Source: CAYWGR01 sp964458015
Lineage (GTDB): Bacteria > Planctomycetota > Planctomycetia > Pirellulales > Thermoguttaceae
Direction: 5' to 3'
Length of the DNA stretch: 34,798 nt
Assembly (NCBI GenBank): GCA_964458015.1
Contig: CAYWGR010000036.1
Location: forward strand, 1 to 34,798
Shown here: one piece after another, positions 16,113-24,262 of the stretch
How positions within the stretch are numbered: position 1 is the stretch's first letter
Layout: every line of letters starts with the position of its first letter
Notes under the pieces: generated by a model
Database searches by the model: none
What the model was told of the DNA's origin: nothing
What the model saw: only the letters and a program-made list of their open reading frames with translations
Position numbers and translations under genes: made by a program

Positions 16113-16994
16113 TCAAGCCAGCAAATGGCGAAGTGCCGCGTCGAGCCGGCCGTGGCGAAACACGTAGCCCGTTTCCTGCAAACGGCGCGGCATGACCCTT
16201 GCGCTGGCCAGCAACAGTTCGTCGGCCATCTCTCCCAAGGCGATGCGAGTCGCCCAGGCCGGCACGGAGGCAAGCGTTGGCCGACCGAGCACGTGGCCCA
16301 GCGTGGCGGTGAATTCGGCGTTCGTGACCGCTTCAGGTGCAACGGCATTGACCGGCCCTGAAAGGTTCTTCGTCGTCAATGCGTGGCAAATCACTTCGAC
16401 GGTGTCGTCAATCGTGATCCAGCTCCAGTATTGTTTGCCTGTGCCGAAGCGACCGCCCAATCCGCAACGAAACGGCGTCAGCATTTTTGCCAGTGCTCCG
16501 CCGTGCGTGCTAAGAATCAGGCCGAATCGCAGGCACACGACGCGAATCCCGCGTTCGACGGCCGGCCTTGTCGCTTCTTCCCATTGCCGGGCGACGTCGG
16601 CCAAAAAGCCGTGGCCTGCCGGGCTTTCTTCATCCAGAATCTCGCCGCCTCGGTTGCCATAGAATCCGATGGCCGATGCGCAGATCAGCGTTTGGGGCGG
16701 CGGTACGACTTGGGCCAACGCTTCGCACAGGATTCGCGTGCCATCCACCCGGCTTGCGCGAATACGCGCTTTCTTCGCTTTCGTCCAGCGCTGATCGGCA
16801 ATCGGTTCGCCCGCCAGATGCACGACGGCGTCGAGTATTTGGGTGAGATGATACTTGCCGTCGCCGGGGCGTGGAAGCCGGATGATTTCGTGGCCGCTTT
16901 CCGAAAGACGCGAAAGCAAAGCGGCCCCCACCAGCCCGGACGAGCCGGTTACGCCGATCGCCGACAGTTGTTTGGACGCGGCTTCGGGAAGCAT
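16113..16994 (-). CDS. TIGR01777 family NAD(P)-dependent epimerase-like protein
   Basis: This 293-residue short-chain dehydrogenase-type protein has a nucleotide-binding motif GSSGLVG at 17-23, the family signature LAGEPIADQRWTKAKKARI, an SAIGFYGNRG segment with the catalytic-type Tyr, and the C-terminal DUF1731-like region (VPAWATRIALGEMADELLL). It would act in the cytoplasm on an unknown substrate. Between the strand HEIIRLPRPG and DAVVHLAGEP the protein is about 20 residues shorter than I expect, lacking the usual second beta-alpha unit with its W-D-P phrase. Reading frame and flanking motifs are intact, so this looks like a clean in-frame deletion. Confidence 0.87.
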   Translation of the reverse strand: MLPEAASKQLSAIGVTGSSGLVGAALLSRLSESGHEIIRLPRPGDGKYHLTQILDAVVHLAGEPIADQRWTKAKKARIRASRVDGTRILCEALAQVVPPPQTLICASAIGFYGNRGGEILDEESPAGHGFLADVARQWEEATRPAVERGIRVVCLRFGLILSTHGGALAKMLTPFRCGLGGRFGTGKQYWSWITIDDTVEVICHALTTKNLSGPVNAVAPEAVTNAEFTATLGHVLGRPTLASVPAWATRIALGEMADELLLASARVMPRRLQETGYVFRHGRLDAALRHLLA

Positions 16995-17151
16995 GGAAAT
17001 AATGGTTTATTGATGCTCAGGTAAATAATGTCGGGTAGTGCTGGGCCGAAAACTCCTGTTTACCGGGCTCCCGTTGGTCGCCCTCTCGACATTGCTTATC
17101 TGAGACCCAATAGCAGCCGCCGATGTGGCGGCCATGGTCACCAACCAATTC

Positions 17152-17595
17152 CTACTGCGGTAAAATCACGTCGGAAAGCATATACTTGCGCAACGATTTA
17201 ACGACGCTGTCGAAATGCTCTCGATCGACCGGCTTTGTAAGATAACTTTCCACATGAAGGTTTTCAGCCTGAAGTATCTCTTGGTGGGTGCGAGAGCTCG
17301 TCAAGACGACGACCGGCACGCGGGCCAATCGCTCGTCGGCCTTTACGTCGGTCAACACCTCGCGGCCGCTCTTTTTCGGAAGATTCAAGTCCAGCAGGAT
17401 CATGTCGGGCTGCGGCGTGCGGCGGTATTTTCCTTGGTGCAACAGAAACTCCATCGCCTCTTCGCCGTCGCGCACCAGGCTGATGCGGCAGGGTACGTCG
17501 CCTTGGCGCAACGCCTCGATCGTCAACCCGGCGTCTTCCAGGTCGTCTTCGATCAACAGGATTTCCATGGGTCGCCCCACGGTTTCGCGTTTCAT
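17152..17595 (-). CDS. Stand-alone CheY/Rcp1-like response regulator
   Basis: This 147-residue protein is a single receiver domain of the Rcp1 type often paired with phytochrome-like or hybrid kinases. It has acidic residues E16-D17-D18, phosphoacceptor D69 (MILLDLNLP), T99 and K121 (LTKPV). There is no output domain, so it signals by protein contact. The ATG at 17595 overlaps the TGA of the upstream beta-helix gene (ATGA, 4 bases), so the two are translationally coupled. An internal ATG at 17568 directly before EILLIEDD is an alternative start. No kinase gene is adjacent. Confidence 0.9.
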   Translation of the reverse strand: MKRETVGRPMEILLIEDDLEDAGLTIEALRQGDVPCRISLVRDGEEAMEFLLHQGKYRRTPQPDMILLDLNLPKKSGREVLTDVKADERLARVPVVVLTSSRTHQEILQAENLHVESYLTKPVDREHFDSVVKSLRKYMLSDVILPQ

Positions 17596-18539
17596 GGCTT
17601 CTTCTCCGCGTTGGCGGCCGGATGGAATTCATCCAAACCTCCCTCCGCGCGTTTGTCGTCGAGATAAACGCGGCCGCCTTGATCGACCCAGCCGGGTGCC
17701 GTATTCGATAGCAAATGTGAATTACGCACGAATGTTTCGGAAGTAGGCAAGGTGATCAGTTGTCCCTGGCCGTTGTCGCCCAGCAGCGAGCGGTCCATTT
17801 CTAAAAGTGATGCCCCGCCGACGGTTACGCCGCTCCGCCCGTTACCGCGACAGGTTATGCCGACGAGCGAGATGTGCCGGGCGCTGTTTTGCAGGTTGAT
17901 TCCGTCCAGCCGAAAGCCCTGCACCGTCAAATCCGAAATCAACACGCGATCCACGTGGAAGAGCGTAATGCCTGTTTGCAGATGGGCGTAGGTAAGTTTG
18001 TAATCGGCGGGCAATTTCTTTAATTCAACGCAAAAATAAACTTGCCCGTCGTACAAACACCATTGCTTGGGCTTCAGTTCTGAAGGACCGCTCGACGAGC
18101 GATTGGATATCACACGCACCGCCGGGCGATTGTCGAGAAATAGCTGCTGGCATCCGATTTCGGGCGGCCGAAAACGGAAAACAGGTCCGTTGAAGTTTTC
18201 CCAAGCACGCACGGGCACGGGGGCCGATCCATCCAGAACCGCTCCGTTGCCGCGAATTGTGAACGGCTGTTGCGCCAAACCGCTCGCACGGCTGCCGACC
18301 AAACTAACGCTCTCCCGATAAGGCTCGTCGGTTTTGGCCAATACAATGGTGTCGCTGCCGGTTGCTAATTTCAGAGCCTTTGCAAGGGTGCGCACCGGCC
18401 CCGTTTGGTCTTGGGCGTTTTGGATTTTCTGGCCGGTCGAACGGTCGTCGCCCGCGATGTTGTTGACATAAATATCCCGACCCAAGGCCGGCGCCGACCA
18501 CAAAAGCATCAATAGGCAGAAACCGCCGAACAACCGCAT
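17592..18539 (-). CDS. Secreted right-handed parallel beta-helix protein
   Basis: This 315-residue protein has a signal peptide (1-20, ending PALG) followed by DIYVNNIAGDDRSTG, the usual entry to beta-helix (pectate-lyase/DUF1565-type) proteins in planctomycetes. Repeating rungs follow (VDRVLISDLTVQGF, DGINLQNSARHISLVGITC, NGRSGVTVGGASLLEMDRS). Such proteins bind or cleave polysaccharides, but I see no clear catalytic set. At 315 residues it is short, with a charged C-terminal tail. It overlaps the CheY-like gene by 4 bases, an unusual pairing of an exported structural or carbohydrate-active protein with a cytoplasmic regulator. Confidence 0.82.
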   Translation of the reverse strand: MRLFGGFCLLMLLWSAPALGRDIYVNNIAGDDRSTGQKIQNAQDQTGPVRTLAKALKLATGSDTIVLAKTDEPYRESVSLVGSRASGLAQQPFTIRGNGAVLDGSAPVPVRAWENFNGPVFRFRPPEIGCQQLFLDNRPAVRVISNRSSSGPSELKPKQWCLYDGQVYFCVELKKLPADYKLTYAHLQTGITLFHVDRVLISDLTVQGFRLDGINLQNSARHISLVGITCRGNGRSGVTVGGASLLEMDRSLLGDNGQGQLITLPTSETFVRNSHLLSNTAPGWVDQGGRVYLDDKRAEGGLDEFHPAANAEKKP

Positions 18540-18675
18540 CGGTTTACTCCAAAGGAAGTAACGTACGGGAAGAGGATTTTCACAACCAGCAATCTATTGT
18601 AGCATATAGGGCTTCCGTGTAGACCCCCCGGCAGTAACCATCCAGGGCCAATCAACTGTTGAATATCGGAAAAGT

Positions 18676-18756
18676 GTAGGGCGGGTCGAGCGAAGCAATG
18701 GCCCGCCATTTTCGAGGAATTCCACGCGGGCCTTCGCTTCGCTCGACCCGCCCTAC
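18676..18756. repeat. Palindromic repeat with GC-rich arms
   Basis: GTAGGGCGGGTCGAGCGAAG (from 18676) pairs with CTTCGCTCGACCCGCCCTAC (ending 18756), 20 of 20. A second inner pair GCCCGC/GCGGGC flanks the loop. It lies between divergent genes, the beta-helix protein on minus and the macrodomain protein on plus. The GAGCGAAG phrase is shared with the other dispersed palindromes. Confidence 0.85.
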
Positions 18757-18786
18757 CGAAAACTGCTCGACCCCACAGTAACCGAC

Positions 18787-19341
18787 ATGAACATCGATAT
18801 TTCCGGCCAGTCCGTGGAATTAGTTCAAGGCGATATCACGCTCCAACAAGTCGATGCCGTGGTCAATGCGGCAAACAGCCGTTTGGCGGGAGGGGGCGGG
18901 GTAGACGGCGCAATCCACCGCCGCGGGGGGTGTGTGATCATGCGCGAAACCGACGCTCGCTACCCCGACGGCTGCCCCACCGGCTCGGCCGTTATCTCTA
19001 CCGGCGGAAATCTCGCCGCGAAATACGTCATCCATGCCGTCGGTCCCGTTTGGAGCGGCGGCCATCGCGGCGAGGAAGCGCTGTTGGCTAGCGCTTATCG
19101 TCGTTCGCTGGAACTGGCCGTCGAAAACGATTGCCGTAGCATCGCTTTGCCGGCCCTAAGTACCGGCGCGTACCGGTTTCCCATGGAGCTTGCCGCTCAA
19201 ATTGCCATCCAGACCGCCGTTGATTTCCTGCGAGAGCATAGCCGGCCTGAGCTGGTCCGCTTTGTTCTGTTTGACGACAATGCTTACGGCGCGTTTGTTT
19301 TAGCGATCGAAAAACAATTATCGCAAGATTGGAATAAATAG
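18787..19341 (+). CDS. Macrodomain protein, O-acetyl-ADP-ribose deacetylase-like
   Basis: This 184-residue protein is a single macrodomain of the MacroD/YmdB class, which removes ADP-ribose or deacetylates O-acetyl-ADP-ribose. It begins with IELxQGDIT-type strand ELVQGDITLQQVDAVVNAAN (11-30), then GGGGVDGAIHRRGG with the catalytic-type Asp at 40, and ALPALSTGAYRFPME for the phosphate-binding loop. Length and order are normal. HRRGGCVIM has Arg-Cys where other members have HRAGG and PE, which I note without assigning meaning. It starts 30 bases after a palindromic repeat. Confidence 0.92.
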   Translation: MNIDISGQSVELVQGDITLQQVDAVVNAANSRLAGGGGVDGAIHRRGGCVIMRETDARYPDGCPTGSAVISTGGNLAAKYVIHAVGPVWSGGHRGEEALLASAYRRSLELAVENDCRSIALPALSTGAYRFPMELAAQIAIQTAVDFLREHSRPELVRFVLFDDNAYGAFVLAIEKQLSQDWNK

Positions 19342-19455
19342 ATTCCTGTTCGTAGTTGGATATTACGACCGTCCCATGAACGCGAGTTACGTGGTCGCCG
19401 TTGCGTCGCAGTAGAACCATATTCACTTTCTGTTCCGGCTTGAGGGAGTCAAGAT

Positions 19456-20340
19456 ATGAACCGTTGCATGATGATTCTCACTTTGATATGTGGAGCCTTG
19501 GGCGGTTGGATGGATGTCGTACATGCGGAAACAGAGATTCGCGTCAAGGCGATGACCTTCAACATTCGTTTCAACAACAAAAACGACGGCCCGAACCGCT
19601 GGGCGGAGCGGCGCGAGATGGCTGCCGACGTGGTCCGGCGTTTCGAGGGCGATTTCGTCAATCTCCAAGAAGCCTTGCCCGATCAGATCGCCGACCTTCT
19701 GAAAATGCTGCCCGACTATCAAATGCTCGGCTGATCGCGCGAAGCAGATGCCGGACGGGGCGAGGCCGTGCCGATTTTCTATCGTCAGAAGCGATGGCAG
19801 CTTGACAAGGATCAGCAGGGGACGTTCTGGTTGTCCGACACGCCGGAAAAACCCGGTTCGATCACGTGGGGCAACGCCTGTACACGCATCGTCACGTGGG
19901 GACGCTTTATGGATGCTGAAACCAAACGCGGCATCTATGTCTACAACACCCACTTCGACCATATCTCCGACCAGGCGCGGAAAAAGAGCGCCGTTCTCTT
20001 GCTTCAGCGTATTACCGACCGCGCGAAACCGGAGCCTGTGATCGTCACCGGCGACTTCAACGCGGGCGAATCAAGCAAGGCGGTCTGCTTGCTGACCGGC
20101 AAAGCGTCAACCTCGCCGATCAAGCTGGTCGATACATTCCGCGCGTTGCATCCCGAGGCGAAGGACGTAGGCACCTTCCATAATTTCCGCGGTGGAACCG
20201 AGAGTCAGAAGATCGACTATATCTTCGTGCTTCCCGAAACGAAAATTCTTTCGGCGGCGATTCTCCACGATCATCAAGGCGATCGTTATCCGTCGGACCA
20301 CTTCCCCATCACGGCCGAAGTGGTTTTTTCGGGGGAATGA
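19456..20340 (+). pseudogene. Endonuclease/exonuclease/phosphatase family protein, interrupted by in-frame TGA
   Basis: One reading frame spans 294 codons with a single internal stop, TGA at 19732-19734. A good ribosome site (GAGGGAG, 19442-19448) precedes ATG 19456. The product has a signal peptide (1-24, ending VVHA), then the EEP motifs in order: TFNIR, LQEALPDQ, [stop], EAVPIFYR, GTFWLSDTPE, NTHFDH, GDFNA, DYIF and SDHFPI. All catalytic motifs are present on either side of the stop. The family usually has Arg or another residue after MLG, so CGA to TGA (one transition) is the simplest cause. It could be a recent nonsense mutation, a sequencing error or readthrough. The intact protein would be an exported phosphodiesterase or phosphatase. 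Confidence 0.85.
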
Positions 20341-20447
20341 ACAAGATCCTTCCTGCCGATATCCATTTTTCTTGAAATACCCCCATCAAGGAATGTATCT
20401 GGTGGTACTGCACTTGCGAAAAATCAATGACATATAACTCAATACTA

Positions 20448-20476
20448 TTGACATCTATGTCGATATCTCTTATTAT
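20448..20476 (+). promoter_or_regulatory. Near-consensus promoter with an internal operator-like palindrome
   Basis: TTGACA (20448-20453), a 17-base spacer and TATTAT (20471-20476) form a near-ideal sigma-70 promoter, the best in this window. GACAT-CT-ATGTC (20450-20461) is an inverted repeat overlapping the -35 box. A related TGACATAT lies at 20428-20435. The first gene downstream encodes an XRE repressor, so this is a candidate autoregulatory operator. Confidence 0.7.
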
Positions 20477-20502
20477 TCAGAGACAAACGGAGACCAATCA
20501 CA

Positions 20503-20880
20503 ATGGCCAATAAAACACAGCCAAACATCGACTATCAGCGAATTGAACTTGATGGCATCAGCTATGTCATTCTTCGCGAGACAGCCTTCAAGTTTCTATG
20601 CCAAAAGGCTCGCATCAAGCCTCGGGATCCTTTCGACGATCAAGGTTCCACGTCTCGGGATACGGAAATGGATCAAGCATCTCTTGCCCGAAAACTGGTC
20701 CGGCGTCGTCGGGCGGCCAATTTATCCCAGGCCGAGTTAGCGCGCCGAGCCGGCATTCGTCCTGAAACGCTCAATCGCATCGAGCGTGGTCGAACCACGC
20801 CGGACTTTGCCACGGTTCGCAAGCTGGTGGTTGCCATGAATGCCGTGGAAACGGAACATGCGGCAGGTTTAAAAGAATAA
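20503..20880 (+). CDS. XRE-family helix-turn-helix regulator
   Basis: This 125-residue protein has an N-terminal segment (about 10-37, IELDGISYVILRETAFKFL) resembling the beta-strand-rich start of Phd/antitoxin-like proteins. The Cro/CI-type helix-turn-helix follows at about 61-115 (RKLVRRRRAANLSQAELARR, then IRPETLNRIERGRTTPDF). GGAG ten bases before ATG 20503 is the ribosome site. It probably represses its own promoter (20448-20476). No toxin gene is adjacent; an acyl carrier protein gene starts 22 bases downstream. Its strong promoter and ribosome sites differ from the neighbours, which may mean horizontal transfer. Confidence 0.82.
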   Translation: MANKTQPNIDYQRIELDGISYVILRETAFKFLCQKARIKPRDPFDDQGSTSRDTEMDQASLARKLVRRRRAANLSQAELARRAGIRPETLNRIERGRTTPDFATVRKLVVAMNAVETEHAAGLKE

Positions 20881-20902
20881 CCTTTATTCAAGGAGATGAA
20901 AA

Positions 20903-21214
20903 ATGTCCGTCGAGATTAGTCATTCTAACGAAATCATATCCCGCGATTACGTCCTGGGCGAAGTGCGGCAATTGGTTGCTGAGTTCTCCAACGTTGCACC
21001 GGATGCCATTCAGGAAAGCCAAACCCTGCTGGGTGATTTAGCATTTGACAGCCTCGATATCGTGGAATTCACGATGGAGATCGAGGAGCATTTCGATATT
21101 TCGATTCCCGATGAACTTACCGAACATGCAAAAACAGTCGGCAATGTGGTGGATGGAGTGCTTATGTTGTTAAATCACGGAAAGCTGGAATCAACTGCAC
21201 TAGACCATCGGTAA
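20903..21214 (+). CDS. Acyl carrier protein
   Basis: This 103-residue protein is a PP-binding (acyl carrier) domain. The phosphopantetheine-attachment serine is in the motif FDSLDIVEF, followed by MEIEEHFDISIPDE, as in AcpP. It is longer than typical AcpP (about 78) by an N-terminal extension. A strong Shine-Dalgarno AGGAG (20891-20895) lies 7 bases before ATG 20903. It is not next to fab or polyketide genes; its only operon partner is the XRE regulator. It may therefore serve a dedicated, non-FASII acyl transfer. The 3-prime end overlaps the convergent MarC gene by 53 bases. Confidence 0.9.
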   Translation: MSVEISHSNEIISRDYVLGEVRQLVAEFSNVAPDAIQESQTLLGDLAFDSLDIVEFTMEIEEHFDISIPDELTEHAKTVGNVVDGVLMLLNHGKLESTALDHR

Positions 21215-21809
21215 TGAACTTGACGGCCAGGGCGGCCAGAATCAGGCCCATCAGGCGCGTGAGAATATTGATGCCGGTGCGGCCGAGTGCCGTACCGATG
21301 GGGCCAGCCAGCCGCAGCACAATCCAAACGCAGATGGCTGCAAAGATGCTGATGGCAATTAGAAACCCGGTGTCGAACCAGGTCGCGGCTTTGTTGGCAT
21401 AGATAATGGCCGTGCTGATGGTGCCGGGGCCGGCTAATAACGGCGTGCCCAATGGCACGACGCCGACCGACTCCTGTTCTTCGACCGCTCGGCGCGTTTC
21501 TTCGGGCGTTTGCCGTATGCGGCTGCTGCGAGCTTGCAACATATGAACGGCCATCAACAAAATCAGAATGCCACCGCCGGTCTGAAAACACGGCAGATTG
21601 ATGCCGAAACAACGCAGCACCCACTCGCCCGACAGAATCGAGCTGACCAACACCAAGGCAACCGTGACTGCCGCGACCCAGGCGGTTTGATTGCGCCGCG
21701 GCAGCGATTGATTGGCCGTTACGCTGAGGAATACCGGCACGGCTCCGATCGGGTTCAGGATGACGATGATGGCGGTCACGAATCGCAGGTAATCCGACCA
21801 AAGTTCCAT
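21162..21809 (-). CDS. MarC family integral membrane protein
   Basis: This 215-residue protein has six predicted membrane helices and the MarC/UPF0056 signatures: FVTAIIVILNPIGAVPVFLS near the N-terminus and VVPLGTPLLAGPGTISTAI in the middle, related to each other as two inverted halves. The family's transport function is not settled; it is not generally a drug exporter. Its 3-prime end overlaps the acyl carrier gene on the other strand (21162-21214). No operon partner is close: the GNAT gene stops 70 bases upstream of its start on the same strand. Confidence 0.93.
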   Translation of the reverse strand: MELWSDYLRFVTAIIVILNPIGAVPVFLSVTANQSLPRRNQTAWVAAVTVALVLVSSILSGEWVLRCFGINLPCFQTGGGILILLMAVHMLQARSSRIRQTPEETRRAVEEQESVGVVPLGTPLLAGPGTISTAIIYANKAATWFDTGFLIAISIFAAICVWIVLRLAGPIGTALGRTGINILTRLMGLILAALAVKFITDGLVQLIPAFRDLTT

Positions 21810-21878
21810 GATGCTACATTATCTCCGCAAGGAAGATGATTCATCCTAGTTTGGCCGTACAAATTAAGCAAGCAAGGA

Positions 21879-22808
21879 TCACGCCGTTTCGGGCATGAAG
21901 GTGGGCAGATCGACGCCTTGCACGGGGGGACAGACGCCGCGGACTTGGCTGAAATGCAACTCGCAGTTGCGCGCGCCCCATTGATACGCCTGTTGCACCA
22001 GATCGGCGCAATCGACGGGCACTAAGAACACGGGCCGCCGCCCGCGATGACGATCCAACTCGGTTTGCAGGAGTATCGCTGCTTGTTCGGCCGTTCGGGC
22101 AAGCCCGGGGCCGATCATGTTGCAGCCTGGATGGGCGCAAGAGGCCATGAATCCATCCACGGCGCCGCCGCGGCCCTCGCAGACCGAGACGTGCCAGAAG
22201 CCGTCGCGGTTGTCGATGAAGTAGCGGAAGTCGGCCGCACGGTGAATGCCGGTCAACTCCATCTCCAACGCGGCGATGGCATCCACATCCGACCGCACGG
22301 CCTCGCGCACGCCGCTGATCGAGGAGCTGGGCCAACCGAGCCCCGATTCGGGCACCGACAGAAACATATCTTGATAAGCCCGGCGCGGCACGAAACCCGC
22401 TCGGGTGTAGAGCGAATACGAGTCCAAATTCATCGCACTCGACACCAGCCGGACCGGCTTCTTCAGGCTGTCCGCGAAATCGGTGATATGCTGCAAAATC
22501 GCTCGGGCAACGCCGTGTCCGAAATAATTCGGATGTACGTTCATAATGCCAAGCGAAACATGCGTTTCGCGCGGATGAACGAAGCAGGAGCCCATCAGGC
22601 GGCCGCTCTGCCGATTTTCAGCCACGACGCCGCAGCCGGGATCGATGGCCTGATACACGTCGAAAAACACCTCGGCCGCCGTCGGCCCGGCGGGAAAGAT
22701 GTCGAACCCCCGATGGATTCGATACCAATAGTTGGTCGAAACGCAAATCAAATCGGCCAATTCCGAACGGTCGGCCACGGTCATCGGCCGCAGATGAAAT
22801 GGATCCAT
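21879..22808 (-). CDS. GNAT acetyltransferase with a second, diverged GNAT-like half
   Basis: This 309-residue protein has a canonical N-terminal GNAT domain (5-150). Motif A is near 88-110 (LGIMNVHPNYFGHGVARAIL), and SLYTRAGFVPRRAYQDMFL forms the last strand. Residues 165-300 form a second region with a GNAT-like layout (VREAVRSDVDAIAALEMELT, then DGFMASCAHPGCNMIGPG) but without a clear acetyl-CoA motif A. The N-terminal half should bind acetyl-CoA; the second half may be structural or bind substrate. A strong GGAGG nine bases before ATG 22808 sets the start. The substrate is unknown. Confidence 0.85.
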   Translation of the reverse strand: MDPFHLRPMTVADRSELADLICVSTNYWYRIHRGFDIFPAGPTAAEVFFDVYQAIDPGCGVVAENRQSGRLMGSCFVHPRETHVSLGIMNVHPNYFGHGVARAILQHITDFADSLKKPVRLVSSAMNLDSYSLYTRAGFVPRRAYQDMFLSVPESGLGWPSSSISGVREAVRSDVDAIAALEMELTGIHRAADFRYFIDNRDGFWHVSVCEGRGGAVDGFMASCAHPGCNMIGPGLARTAEQAAILLQTELDRHRGRRPVFLVPVDCADLVQQAYQWGARNCELHFSQVRGVCPPVQGVDLPTFMPETA

Positions 22809-22861
22809 AATATTCGCCTCCAGCCGTGTTTCAGGGGTCGTGTTCGATCCTAAGGATACCT

Positions 22862-22897
22862 CCCCTCGCCCGTTTACGGGAGAGGGGCTGGGGATGG
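22862..22897. repeat. G-rich hairpin element, solo copy
   Basis: The 26-base hairpin (22862-22887) is identical to that at 2222-2247. It lacks the MITE arms. It is between the Gfo/Idh/MocA stop and the GNAT start, both on the minus strand, so it is in the GNAT leader or serves as a terminator for the upstream gene. Confidence 0.75.
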
Positions 22898-22915
22898 CAT
22901 GGAGGTAACGTGTGG

Positions 22916-24262
22916 TTACAGACTCCAACCTTGCCGATATGGCGGATTGATCAAGCCATTGGCAGCCTCGGAATTGGTGAACCGCAGGTTCGCGGCATCC
23001 CAATAGAGCTTGCCGTTGCATCGGAGGGCGATGTTGCCTAGCTGTACCACTTCGGCGAGATGCGCGGCATGGTCGGCGAAGTTGGAACCGGCCGGAGCAC
23101 CGCCCTTACATGCTTGAATCCACTCGACATAATGTCCCGGCGAACGGGCCAGCACACGCGGCGGCGTGCCGAATTCTTTCGCACGGCTTTCTGGGATTAG
23201 CCGTTCGCGGAGCATCTTGCCCTTGTCGCCTACGATCATTAGCCAGTCGCCCTCGGCAAAAGGCTGGTTGGCGTCCAACTCTTCGGGTCGCTGTGGTTTC
23301 AGGCCGCCATCCCACCATGTGATCATCAACGCTGGATTGTCGCCTTGGGCGGGAAAATGCCAGCGAGTAATCGATGACAACGGGGCCGACTCTTTTTGAA
23401 CTTCCGGTGGGCACTGATGGTTCGACGAGCAGGCCTCGATCCAATCGGGATGCCGGTTGGCCAGCTTCAACGCCTTGAACACGGGCGACAATTCATGGCA
23501 AGCGATATCGCCCAACACGCCGGAGCCAAAGTCCCACCAGCCGCGCCAGGCGAAAGGATGGTAGCAAGGGTGATACGGTCGCATGGGCGACGGACCCACC
23601 CAAAGATCCCAGTTCAGCGTCGGCGGCACGGGCGGAGTATCCGTGGGCCGCGGAATGCCACGCGGCGAGATCGGAGGATAACGATTCGACCCGGCATGAA
23701 TCTCACAAACCGTGCCTACGGCCCCAGCCCAAATCCTTTCGGCCATCAGGCGATGTTCTTCGCTCGCCTGGCCGTAGTTGCCCATCTGTGTGGCCACTTT
23801 GGTCTCTTTGGCGGCTCGGCCGAGTGCGCGGGCCTCGAATACCGAATGCGTCAGCGGCTTCTGGCAATGTACATGCTTGCCCAACTTAATAGCCATCATC
23901 GAGACCGCGGCATGTAAATGGTCGGGCGTGCCGACGAGCACCGCGTCGATGTCTTTTTGCGTCTCAAGCATTTTGCGATAGTCGTCATGCAGCTTGGCAT
24001 GGGGATACAGCTTGGCATGACGTGCCAGCGCGTTTTGGTCTACGTCGCACAAGGCAACGATGTTCTGATTGCATTTAGCCATGCTGTCGACATCGTGACT
24101 GCCGATGCCGCCGATGCCGACGGCTGCTATGTTCAGCTTTTCGCTCGGCGGCGTTTGGTCGGCTCCGCCCAGCACGTGGCGCGGCACAATCGTGGCGGCA
24201 GCTACCGTGACGCCGGCAGCTAGAACCTCTCGGCGACTGATCTGTGGATGGATCGTCTTCAT
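22916..24262 (-). CDS. Tat-exported Gfo/Idh/MocA family oxidoreductase
   Basis: This 448-residue protein has a twin-arginine signal peptide (SRREVLAAGVTVAAATIVPR, 9-28). The NAD(P)-binding Rossmann domain has VGIGGIGSHD. The family EKP motif appears here as CQKPLTHSV. GFO/IDH C-terminal domain phrases follow (GNYGQASEEHRLMAERIWAG, then WDFGSGVLGDIACHELSP). Such exported dehydrogenases are abundant in planctomycetes and are thought to act on sugars or other carbohydrate derivatives. The substrate is unknown and no sugar genes are adjacent. I chose ATG 24262 because the Tat motif follows; the longer frame adds 29 residues with no signal. Confidence 0.92.
   Translation of the reverse strand: MKTIHPQISRREVLAAGVTVAAATIVPRHVLGGADQTPPSEKLNIAAVGIGGIGSHDVDSMAKCNQNIVALCDVDQNALARHAKLYPHAKLHDDYRKMLETQKDIDAVLVGTPDHLHAAVSMMAIKLGKHVHCQKPLTHSVFEARALGRAAKETKVATQMGNYGQASEEHRLMAERIWAGAVGTVCEIHAGSNRYPPISPRGIPRPTDTPPVPPTLNWDLWVGPSPMRPYHPCYHPFAWRGWWDFGSGVLGDIACHELSPVFKALKLANRHPDWIEACSSNHQCPPEVQKESAPLSSITRWHFPAQGDNPALMITWWDGGLKPQRPEELDANQPFAEGDWLMIVGDKGKMLRERLIPESRAKEFGTPPRVLARSPGHYVEWIQACKGGAPAGSNFADHAAHLAEVVQLGNIALRCNGKLYWDAANLRFTNSEAANGLINPPYRQGWSL

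Noticed and set aside
19732..19734. Selenocysteine reading of the internal TGA
   Set aside because: EEP proteins have no catalytic Cys at this position and no convincing SECIS hairpin follows the codon.
20503..20880. Toxin-antitoxin system with the XRE protein as antitoxin
   Set aside because: The N-terminus is antitoxin-like, but the partner gene is a clear acyl carrier protein and no toxin-like gene is adjacent.
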